This document shows, one piece after another, positions 54,227 to 61,661 of a stretch of 64,000 nt of DNA (position 1 is its first letter; each line of letters opens with the position of its first letter). A model generated the notes under the pieces. That model ran no database searches. It was not told where the DNA came from and worked only from the letters and a program-made list of their open reading frames with translations. The stretch is taken from the NCBI RefSeq assembly GCF_004458765.1, contig NZ_SPJX01000012.1, positions 1-64,000 on the forward strand, read 5' to 3'. This DNA is from Microvirga pakistanensis (GTDB lineage Bacteria; Pseudomonadota; Alphaproteobacteria; Rhizobiales; Beijerinckiaceae). Both the position numbers and the translations under genes were made by a program.

Positions 54227-55350
54227 GCGGTGTGTTCGGGGGAGGGGCCCCTGATGTCATTGTTATCGGGGCGGGCATCCACGGATGCTCGACAGCCCTG
54301 CATTGCGCGATGCGTGGGCTCAAAGTCCTCGTCATCGAAAAGGACCACGCCGGGCGTCATTCCTCAGGGGTGAATGCCGGGGGCGTGCGCCAGCTGGCAA
54401 GACACGTGGCCGAAATCCCGCTTTCGGTTTACTCCATGGAGCTTTGGCATCGCATCGCCCAACTCGTTGATGACGATTGTGGCTTTACATCGGACGGACA
54501 GGTTCTGGTGGCCGAGAGCGAGGCCGAGTACGACAGTTTCCGGGCCCGCGTGACCGAACTGAACAGCTTTGGCTTCTCGCATGAGGAACTGATCGACGCC
54601 CGAGAGCTTCGCCGCTTGGTCCCGGCTGTTGCGGAAACTTGTCCTGGAGGAATCGTGTCCCGTCGCGATGGTGCGGCGCTTCCATTCAAAACGACGCAGG
54701 CGTTCCGACGGAAGGCTGAGGCGTTAGGAGTGCGCTTTTGCGAGGGTGTCCGTGTGACGGGTATCCAGGCTGAAGGTTCGGCCTGGACGGTAAGCACAAA
54801 TGTCGGAGCCGTCCGTGCCGCCAAAATCGTCAATGCGGCCGGAGCCTGGGCCGATCGTATTGCGGCCGACCTGGGTGAGCCCGTGCCGCTCGAGGTCATC
54901 GCGCCGATGCTCATGATCACGGCAAGAGTGGAGCATTTCATTAAACCGGTGGTGATCTTGCGCGGCCGCAAGTTGTCGTTCAAGCAGTTCGCGAATGGCA
55001 CCGTCCTGATCGGCGGCGGTCATCTTGGGAGAGCGCTACGAGACCAGAACACCACGGTTCTCGACTGGGCGAAGCTCGCCGAAAACGCCAAAACGGTTTG
55101 GGATCTTTTCCCGATCATGCGTGGCACCACCATCGTCCGCGCTTGGGCGGGAATCGAAGCTCGCATGCCGGACGATCTTCCAGTATTCGGGAAGAGCCGC
55201 ATCCATGAAGGCATCTTTCATCAGTTTGGCTTCTCGGCTCACGGCTTCCAGCTAGGGCCGGGAGCCGGCGCAGTGATGGCCGAACTCATTGCCACCGGCA
55301 ACACGAATACCCCGATCAGCGGCTTGGGCATCGAGCGTTTCGCCGCCTGA
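54223..55350 (+). CDS. Second FAD-dependent oxidoreductase (DAO/SoxB-like)
   Basis: The 375-residue protein starts at GTG 54223 within GTGA of the upstream stop. It has the FAD motif VIVIGAGIHGCSTALHCAMRG and the DAO-family NAAGAWADRIAADLG and FGFSAHGFQLGPGAGAVMAEL segments. It is a second, distinct beta-like flavoprotein beside that at 51329; it may form an alternative complex with the same A and Fe-S subunits or act on the product. Confidence 0.92.
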   Translation: MSGVFGGGAPDVIVIGAGIHGCSTALHCAMRGLKVLVIEKDHAGRHSSGVNAGGVRQLARHVAEIPLSVYSMELWHRIAQLVDDDCGFTSDGQVLVAESEAEYDSFRARVTELNSFGFSHEELIDARELRRLVPAVAETCPGGIVSRRDGAALPFKTTQAFRRKAEALGVRFCEGVRVTGIQAEGSAWTVSTNVGAVRAAKIVNAAGAWADRIAADLGEPVPLEVIAPMLMITARVEHFIKPVVILRGRKLSFKQFANGTVLIGGGHLGRALRDQNTTVLDWAKLAENAKTVWDLFPIMRGTTIVRAWAGIEARMPDDLPVFGKSRIHEGIFHQFGFSAHGFQLGPGAGAVMAELIATGNTNTPISGLGIERFAA

Positions 55351-55378
55351 TTTTTCTTTCAACGCAGGAGAGGACAAT

Positions 55379-55726
55379 ATGACGATTCAGAGAAACATCC
55401 GTACGCCGATCATGCATCGTGCTGTCGAGGCAAACGGCTTCGTCTATATCGGCGGCACGATCGCCGATGACACAAGTGTCTCGATGGGTGAGCAGACCCG
55501 CAACATCCTTGAAAAGATCGCCGGTTACCTGAAAGAAGCCGGTACAGATTCGACAAAGGTCGTGTCGGCGTCGATCTTTGTCACCGACCTGTCGAAGAAG
55601 AAGGAGATGGACGCGGTCTGGACCGAGTTCTTCGGTGACAATCTGCCGACCCGCGCCACAGTCGGCGTTTCGGATTTGGGCGGCGGCGCCTTGATTGAGG
55701 TTGTCGTCACGGCCATCAAGGGCTGA
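55379..55726 (+). CDS. RidA family protein
   Basis: The 115-residue YjgF/RidA-fold protein has VEANGFVYIGGTIADD, QTRNILEKIAGYLKEAGTD and NLPTRATVGVSDL with the active-site-region Arg. RidA proteins hydrolyse reactive imines or enamines to oxo acids. Directly after FAD amine dehydrogenases, it would clear the imine product. An ATG at 55379 follows GGAGAGG. Confidence 0.92.
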   Translation: MTIQRNIRTPIMHRAVEANGFVYIGGTIADDTSVSMGEQTRNILEKIAGYLKEAGTDSTKVVSASIFVTDLSKKKEMDAVWTEFFGDNLPTRATVGVSDLGGGALIEVVVTAIKG

Positions 55727-55834
55727 GCCGAAGGCCCAACCAGTCGAGCTCGGCGGGTTCTCCACGGCGGCGTCGCATCAGGGCGCGTCCGTCGGAACCT
55801 CCCAGCGTCCTTACCTGACGCTCGCAGCCGCGCC

Positions 55835-55865
55835 ACAGGCTCCAGCATTCAGTGCTGGAGCCTGT
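55835..55865. terminator. Bidirectional terminator between ridA and the convergent binding-protein gene
   Basis: ACAGGCTCCAGCA and TGCTGGAGCCTGT form a perfect 13-base stem with a 5-base loop, followed by CATTTAG. It lies between two convergent genes, so it can stop transcription from both sides. Confidence 0.75.
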
Positions 55866-55987
55866 CATTTAGCTCAACCTCGCGAATGCGAGGCAGGTAG
55901 CCGTTTGCTGGTGATCGGCGCGCACTGCAATGACGGATCTATCGGCAGAGCAGGTGTGAGCCGAGATACCGAGCGGCTGGCTCATTC

Positions 55988-56833
55988 CTAGCCTTGCGGA
56001 GCGATGTCAGTCTTAAACCACTTCATCGACAAGGTCTTGACGGTTCCGTCCTTGATTGCTGCCTGGATGGCCTCGTCGAGGGCTTTCTTCAGCTCTTTGT
56101 CTTCCTTGCGCAGGCCAGCGGCAATGCCGGCACCGAGTACACCGCCGGTGAGCGAAGGACCGACGACACCGTAATCCTTGAACTCGGGCTTCTCGAGGGT
56201 GCCGATGATCTGGGCAGCACCGGCAAAGACCGCATCGATGCGGCCTGCGGCAAGATCGAGATCATGCTGCTCCGTGGTCTTGTACTCGCGGACATCGGCC
56301 ATACCCTTCAGGTACTTGTCAGCGAAGTTGGCCTGAATCGTCGATCCTTGCACACCGATGGTCTTGCCCTTCAGGAGTGGCTTGAGATCCTCGATGGCTT
56401 TCTCGGCCGCAGCCTGCTGCGTGCCTAGGTTGAGGGTCTGGCCGGTGCCTGGCATCTTGGCGAGCGGCGAGTCCTTCGCGACCAGGAAAACGCTTGGAGT
56501 GTCCGCATACGGTACCGAGAACTCGATAGCCTCCTTGCGTTTGTCGGTGATCGTCATGCCGGCCATGATGGCGTCGTACTTCTTGGCCTGGAGGGCCGGG
56601 ATGATGCCGTCCCAGTCCTGGGCCACGATCTCGCACTTCACCTTCATGCGCGCGCACAGATCGTTGGCGAGGTCGATCTCGAAGCCCTCGAGCTTGCCGC
56701 CGGCTCCCGTGAAGTTCCACGGCGCATAGGCGCCCTCGGTTGCGATCTTGACGGTCTTCTCCTGGGCCGATGCCCCGCCGAAAGCGAGCATCGCAGACAG
56801 GAGCGAAAGGCTAGTCAGTTTGACGAGCTTCAT
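55988..56833 (-). CDS. Amino acid/opine ABC substrate-binding protein (OccT/NocT-like)
   Basis: The 281-residue PAAT-family periplasmic binding protein has a signal peptide (ending GGASAQ). Its mature start, VKIATEGAYAPWNFTGAGGK, then LEGFEIDLANDLCARM, WDGIIPALQAKKYDAIMAGM, and the late KTLSMKWF match closely the pattern of nopaline and octopine binding proteins. No permease or ATPase gene accompanies it in the window, so it may work with a distant transporter. Confidence 0.9.
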   Translation of the reverse strand: MKLVKLTSLSLLSAMLAFGGASAQEKTVKIATEGAYAPWNFTGAGGKLEGFEIDLANDLCARMKVKCEIVAQDWDGIIPALQAKKYDAIMAGMTITDKRKEAIEFSVPYADTPSVFLVAKDSPLAKMPGTGQTLNLGTQQAAAEKAIEDLKPLLKGKTIGVQGSTIQANFADKYLKGMADVREYKTTEQHDLDLAAGRIDAVFAGAAQIIGTLEKPEFKDYGVVGPSLTGGVLGAGIAAGLRKEDKELKKALDEAIQAAIKDGTVKTLSMKWFKTDIAPQG

Positions 56834-57003
56834 TGCTGTTCTCCCGGTACAAGCGAGTTACAAACCCACACAAGATGGCTTAGCGGCAGGTTCTATACCT
56901 GTGTCAACCAGCCTAACTCACAAGGCAAGGCTTAACTGTAAAACGCGACTGGCTGGGCCTGAATGCTCAATAAGCGACACTGAACACGCTCACGCCCATG
57001 CCG

Positions 57004-57190
57004 TTAGCTGGCTTGAGAACCGCGCGCTGGTTCATGTTTCAGGCCAAGGAGGTAGTCTGCGCATCCGATGAGAGCTTCCCTTTTCTCTTTAGCGTAGGTC
57101 GCTCGATCATAAATTCCGGCGACACCAGCTTTGTGCCCGGAGATGTGGTTGACGATCGCCTCAATAACATGGGGGAGGTTCCCAAGATGT
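57004..57190 (-). pseudogene. Tyrosine integrase pseudogene, C-terminal catalytic part
   Basis: The minus strand reads PHVIEAIVNHISGHKAG, then VAGIYDRATYAKEKREAL, CADYLLG and a TAA at 57004. This is the box II end of phage-type integrases, with the H-x-x-(K) of SGHK and the catalytic Tyr in GIYDRATY. Nothing integrase-like is found further upstream. It ends about 190 bases from the degenerate tRNA-His copy, consistent with an island edge. Confidence 0.8.
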
Positions 57191-57380
57191 GGTAAGGCTT
57201 GCCTGCCGGAATGGTAAGGCTGGAGATGGATTGCCGTGAAAAGCGCATGGGACCTTCTGGTAAGCAGCTCACTGCTCGCCAGGGATTATTCCCGATTACA
57301 TAATCTGGTGGCCCATGTGCAAAATCAAAAAGATGAAGAGATAATGATGCTTGCTGATCCCTTGTGATCAGACAGGCTGC

Positions 57381-57432
57381 CAGGTCGTGGATCTGAGGGG
57401 CATTCGAGCCGGGGCGGCTGTAGCACTTCAAA
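57381..57432 (+). repeat. Degenerate tRNA-His 3' copy, right att site
   Basis: From TCGTGGATCTG at 57385, through TTCGAGCCGGGGCGGCTGTA at 57403-57422, to CACTTCAAA at 57424-57432, the region repeats the 3' half of tRNA-His (41619-41695) and 8-9 bases past it. The variable part is shortened, and the 5' half is missing. It is the expected footprint of integration at a tRNA gene, and defines a 15.7 kb island. Confidence 0.78.
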
Positions 57433-57717
57433 GGCCATTCGGATCTCGCAGGTTTGAGTCTGGCTCCCGGAGACGTGAATGGGGCAAGAACCCAGTCCAA
57501 TTCCTGTCACGGTCACTGCGGTACGCGCGGACCATCGCGGCATCATTCTCACAATCCGAGAGCATCATGCGAGCATCGGCCTTCGCGGGCGCCGGTAGGG
57601 TTCGCGGCCATGGGCCTCTGCTGCGAACCGCTGCACCATCCTGTTGTCTTCAGAGCACGGCCCATGCGGGCGGGCCGTATGGGTGGGGCGATCGCCACCA
57701 CCCATACGAAACGCAGC
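57433..57717. other. Intergenic region beyond the island
   Basis: No gene is supported between the att copy and the end of the Gly-rich protein gene. Confidence 0.45.
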
Positions 57718-58656
57718 TCATCGCGAGGAGACACGGTTCATGAACTGGCAGAGGGCCGCCAGGTCTGCCTCATAGCCATCGGGGGACGCGAGCACGCCGG
57801 CGCAGGTCTTGCGCAGGCGTTGCCTGTCTGCCGGGCTCATCGCCGCCCACTCGGCCGCGATGCGATTGTTGACGCCGGGATTCTGGCCCGGCATTCCGGG
57901 AACGCCCGGGGTGACTGGGCCACCGATCACGCCGCCCGTGCCGGGTGGATTCGTGCCCGGTGGGTTGGTGCCTGGCTGGCCAGGCGTGCTGGGCCCGCCG
58001 GTGCCGCCCGACCCCCCGATGCCGATTCCGACCCCTGCGCCGATCCCGCTGGTGCCTCCCACGTTGGCTCCGACGCCGGCATTGACGCCGCTGGCTCCGC
58101 CGATCGAGGCTCCAGCTCCGGCATTCACCCCGGTCGCGCCGCCGATGGAGGCGCCCACTCCGGCATTCACACCCTGGGATCCTCCGATTGAGGCTCCGAC
58201 GCCGGCATTCACGCCACGCGAGCCTCCGACACTGGTGCCGAGCCCGGCATTGACCCTATTGGAGCCGCCCACGCTGGCTCCAGCACCCGCACTCACGCCT
58301 CTGGATCCGCCGACATTGGCTCCCGCACCGGCATTGACGCCATTCGATCCACCAAGACTGGCGCCGACACCCGCCCCGATTCCGCGGGAACCGCCAAGGC
58401 TTGCACCCACGCCGACGCTGACGCCTCCCGAACCGCCGATGCTCGCACCGATACCGACTCCGGCCCCGCGGGAGCCGCCGAGGCTCGCGCCGACGCCCGC
58501 GCCGATGCCGCCCCGGCTTTCACTCTCCGAGCCCTGGGAGCCACCACCGCGACCCTCGCGCGCTTCGGAAAGCTGCGGAAGCAAACATAACGCAGCTATT
58601 GTTGCCGCGCTGCAAACAAGTTCTTTGCGGCTCTGCTGTAGTTTATTCCATTTCAT
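57718..58656 (-). CDS. Secreted Gly-rich protein with twelve 14-residue repeats
   Basis: The 312-residue protein has a signal peptide (about 1-33). Twelve tandem 14-residue units follow, of the type GVNAGVGASIGGSQ (about residues 47-215), with changes mostly at positions 2-4, 9-10 and 13-14. A Pro/Gly linker comes next (GTNPPGTNPPGTGG), then a C-terminal domain of about 50 residues with two cysteines (NRIAAEWAAMSPADRQRLRK, CAGVL and LCQFM). The ATG at 58656 has GGGAGAA upstream; the GTG six bases earlier is too close to it. No family is recognised; a surface or matrix structural role is possible. Confidence 0.75.
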   Translation of the reverse strand: MKWNKLQQSRKELVCSAATIAALCLLPQLSEAREGRGGGSQGSESESRGGIGAGVGASLGGSRGAGVGIGASIGGSGGVSVGVGASLGGSRGIGAGVGASLGGSNGVNAGAGANVGGSRGVSAGAGASVGGSNRVNAGLGTSVGGSRGVNAGVGASIGGSQGVNAGVGASIGGATGVNAGAGASIGGASGVNAGVGANVGGTSGIGAGVGIGIGGSGGTGGPSTPGQPGTNPPGTNPPGTGGVIGGPVTPGVPGMPGQNPGVNNRIAAEWAAMSPADRQRLRKTCAGVLASPDGYEADLAALCQFMNRVSSR

Positions 58657-59214
58657 CGGCACTTCTCCCGTGAGGCAGCGATCCCTGAGCTGCTTCTCAG
58701 AGGAAGAACAAAGGTTAGGAGTTGTTCCCCAAACGGGGGATTTGAGGGTAACTCTTTGTGGTTAGGTATATTACTATGTTTCACGATAAATTGCAGGTAT
58801 TCGGTTGCCGATAGGAGGTTCAGTTCAAGGAGTCTGATCAACATTTGTGGCCGAACGAAAAGCCAAGCTATGGTCCGTCATCGGTCCCGCTGCGTGCCAT
58901 TTCGGGTGGGGATCAAGTTCCCGGAGGGCATGCTTCCTTGGAGCCGTTTTCACTGGCGTGGGATCGCCTCTCTTCTTTGGCTTTCCGCATTCCAGACGGC
59001 AAACCGGATCGACTTCACTGAAGAATACTCTCAGGGCGATTTTGCGTAACCTTGTCTCTTTCGCAGAGATCACGGCTTCCCAGCTTTTACCTTTCGCCTC
59101 TGTTAAGGCTGTGAGGATTTACCTGCGAATCCCGCTTCCTTGGCGGCAAGATGCCATTGCTTCCATGTTATGAATATGCTCCTGAATACCCTCTAAACAT
59201 GTAGGGGGCCAAGA
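58657..59214. other. Intergenic region before the RTX gene
   Basis: Nothing coding is supported. Short frames here have no ribosome site. It should hold divergent promoters for the Gly-rich and RTX genes. Confidence 0.45.
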
Positions 59215-60273
59215 ATGGCAAAAATCACATGGTTGCACTCCTCCGGTTTCAACCTGGCGGAGCTGAGGTTCTATCTGCCGTTGAACGAAGCAGGTTATAC
59301 GCGCACCTCAACCCTGTACGTCACCAAGTACACAACGAACGGGGCCGATAGGGACGAGTACCGGGGGATCGGCTTCACGTACAAGAACGGCATGTTGGCA
59401 GGCGGCACCCTCACCAGCATCACCGGCTACGAAGACGGTCAGAAGATGGGTGTGCTTGAAGGATTCAAGCTCGCCATTACCGATGTTGTTGCGGCATCCA
59501 AGACCACGTCGACGAGCGACGATATGGCCTTGTATCGGAAGATGCTGGCCGGCAACGATACGATCACGGGCGGGAGCTCTGCCGACAGGTTGGACGGTTT
59601 CGACGGGAACGACACGATCACCGGCAACGCGGGCAACGATGTGCTCAGCGGCGGTCTGGGCGCGGATGTCATGACCGGCGGGGCAGGCAACGACACCTAT
59701 TATGTCGATAATGCCAGCGACCGGGTGGTGGAAACCTCCACCGGCGGAACGAGCGACAAGGTCTACACGACGGTGAGCCATACCCTCGCCCAGTACGTGG
59801 AGCACCTCTACGCGCAGGGCTCCTTGTCCATCAACCTGAGCGGCAACACCCTGGCGAACACCATCAAGGGGAATGCCGGCGCCAACAGGATCGATGGCGG
59901 ATCGGGCGATGACGCCCTCTATGGCGGGGCAGGCAACGACACCCTTTATGGCAGGGCGGGCAAAGACACGTTCGTGTTCGATACGGCGCTGTCCTCATCC
60001 AACGTCGACAAGCTCGTGGACTTCAGCGTGCAGGACGATACGATCCGCCTGGAGAATGCCGTCTTCAAGAAGCTCACGAAGACGGGCACGCTGAGCACGT
60101 CCTTCTTCACCGTCGGCCCGAAGGCGAAGGATACCAACGACTACATCGTCTACGACAGCAAGACCGGCGTGCTCTCCTACGACGCGGATGGTTCGGGCAA
60201 TGGGGCTGCCGTGAAGTTCGCGCAGCTCGCCACGAACCTGAAGCTGACCAACGCCGATTTCGTCGTCATCTAA
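59215..60273 (+). CDS. RTX calcium-binding (hemolysin-type) protein
   Basis: The 352-residue protein has an N-terminal beta-rich region (about 1-110) with no known domain. Two RTX nonapeptide blocks follow. Block 1 lies at about 115-162 (DRLDGFDGNDTITGNAGNDV) and block 2 at about 228-258 (GGSGDDALYGGAGNDTLYG). The C-terminal hydrophobic-rich end (LTNADFVVI) resembles uncleaved type I secretion signals. It is a likely substrate of a type I system, possibly the operon at 2.9-8.2 kb. Its ATG follows GGGGG. Confidence 0.9.
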   Translation: MAKITWLHSSGFNLAELRFYLPLNEAGYTRTSTLYVTKYTTNGADRDEYRGIGFTYKNGMLAGGTLTSITGYEDGQKMGVLEGFKLAITDVVAASKTTSTSDDMALYRKMLAGNDTITGGSSADRLDGFDGNDTITGNAGNDVLSGGLGADVMTGGAGNDTYYVDNASDRVVETSTGGTSDKVYTTVSHTLAQYVEHLYAQGSLSINLSGNTLANTIKGNAGANRIDGGSGDDALYGGAGNDTLYGRAGKDTFVFDTALSSSNVDKLVDFSVQDDTIRLENAVFKKLTKTGTLSTSFFTVGPKAKDTNDYIVYDSKTGVLSYDADGSGNGAAVKFAQLATNLKLTNADFVVI

Positions 60274-60285
60274 ATCATCGATGTG

Positions 60286-60312
60286 GGGAGGGGCCCATGC
60301 ACGGCCTCTCCC
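60286..60312 (+). terminator. Terminator after the RTX gene
   Basis: GGGAGGGGCC and GGCCTCTCCC pair over 10 bases with one mismatch and a 7-base loop. TTGCTTAAA follows. It lies 12 bases after the stop. Confidence 0.65.
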
Positions 60313-60377
60313 TTGCTTAAAGGTCGAGGCACCGGCCGCACGGCATCCAGGTTCAGCGATCTTCCGACGGGGAGATT

Positions 60378-60686
60378 TCAGCGGGCCGCCGTCATGCCGG
60401 CCGCTTCGGGCACGGGACTCTTCGTCAGCACCATCTTGCCGGCGCGGCTGCAGGACACCGTCACGAAACCGTCGTCGGCGTTGATCCGGACGCTCGTCTC
60501 GTTATCGTTGTTGACCGTCTGAACCGGCGCTTCGCCGATCTCCTGCGCAGCCTCGGCAATGATCGACAGGCATTCGGAATAGGGCATGGCGGCGACGCGC
60601 GTGTTGGCGTCCTCCGCGAGCACGGCCGCCGTGGACGAAAAGATCGCGAATGCGCCCAGAATGGAAGTTACTGCCAAGGCTTTCAT
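60378..60686 (-). CDS. Small periplasmic hypothetical protein
   Basis: The 102-residue protein has a signal peptide (about 1-24, ending AVLAED) and a mature domain with two cysteines (YSECLS and VTVSCSR) that could form a disulfide. The ATG at 60686 has GGAGG 8 bases upstream. No family is recognised. Confidence 0.75.
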   Translation of the reverse strand: MKALAVTSILGAFAIFSSTAAVLAEDANTRVAAMPYSECLSIIAEAAQEIGEAPVQTVNNDNETSVRINADDGFVTVSCSRAGKMVLTKSPVPEAAGMTAAR

Positions 60687-60831
60687 CAATCTGTCCTCCC
60701 AGCGACCGGAAGATCACCACGTCCGAGGTCTTGCCGCTGTGCCCTATCGCACACGGTGGCAACGTGTCCGATGCAGGGGCGTTCCTGGTAGAGATGTCGC
60801 AGGAGAAGTGGCGATTGTCCGTGGAGAAAGC

Positions 60832-60999
60832 CTAGCCGCTCGATTCTTTAAGGCTCGCTAACATCTCCCGCCCGCGGCGTTCCGCACGCTCGAGGGCTTC
60901 GGCGAGAATGCGGCGCGTTTGCCGGGCCGCGGCACGGTTCCGGCTGCCGATCTGCGCGAGAATCTTCTCCGCTTCCGCCTCGTGGCGTCTCTCTGGCAT
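60832..60999 (-). CDS. Small charged helical protein (55 residues)
   Basis: The frame reads MPERRHEAEAEKILAQIGSR, then ARQTRRILAEALERAERRGR and a short tail. It is highly charged and helix-favouring. A GAGGAG ribosome site lies 6 bases before the ATG, which supports a real gene despite its size. Function is unknown. Confidence 0.65.
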   Translation of the reverse strand: MPERRHEAEAEKILAQIGSRNRAAARQTRRILAEALERAERRGREMLASLKESSG

Positions 61000-61346
61000 G
61001 CGCAACTCCTCGAAACCATCACGCTTCTTGAGCAGAATGCCAGGAATGTTTCAGGGTTCCTGACAGGCTTGACCGTGCGGCATCTTGGACCTTGCGCGCC
61101 GGGCCCGAATGTAAGACAGTTCCATCGACAGCAAGAGGCCCGCACCTGGATGCAGGGCTCGTCATGGGGCCATTTTCCCATCGATAGCAGTGTTCTGTTG
61201 GTTGCGTATTCCCTGCCGGTCGCGGCACCGTTCCGGCCGGCGGAACGATCTCTCGGCGTGTTTTTCCATTGTCCTTGGGACCGCAGCGTCCCGTTGAAAT
61301 TGCGCATTCACCTATGATTCATCCCGGAACCGTCAGGGGGTGTTCC

Positions 61347-61562
61347 ATGAGAACTCACGGACCAGAACTCTTACAGGACGCCCTTGAACTCAGAGCCCAT
61401 GTCAGAAGCCTGAAGGCTCTGCTCGAGCTTCAGCGTTGTCAGATCGAGGCTCTGCACGAGCGGCTCTATGCTCCGGAATCGGGCGGGAAGGCCGCCCGGC
61501 GCCTGCTCGCGCTCAAGCTCAGCGAGGCGGAGGCCGCACGCAGGCGCAAGCCGGAATCGTGA
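61347..61562 (+). CDS. Small coiled-coil protein
   Basis: The 71-residue protein has a continuous helix-favouring heptad region (LLQDALELRAHVRSLKALLE, then IEALHERLY) and a basic tail. The ATG at 61347 follows CAGGGGG. An in-frame ATG at 61314 would add 11 residues. Its function is not known. Confidence 0.6.
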   Translation: MRTHGPELLQDALELRAHVRSLKALLELQRCQIEALHERLYAPESGGKAARRLLALKLSEAEAARRRKPES

Positions 61563-61661
61563 GCGATGCAGGGGCTGTTTCCGCAGGCGTGGAACCAGCT
61601 CCCTTCCTCGGCGCACAGCACTCCGTGACGGCGAGACGGATCGGCTTCGCCGCACGATGCG

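Noticed and set aside
57381..57432. Second functional tRNA-His gene
   Set aside because: The 5' half, including acceptor strand and D-arm, is missing and the variable arm is shortened; it is an att remnant.
57900..58560. Regular 42-base periodicity resembling a CRISPR or satellite array
   Set aside because: The period equals 14 codons, units vary at third positions and there are no unique spacers; it is a coding repeat.
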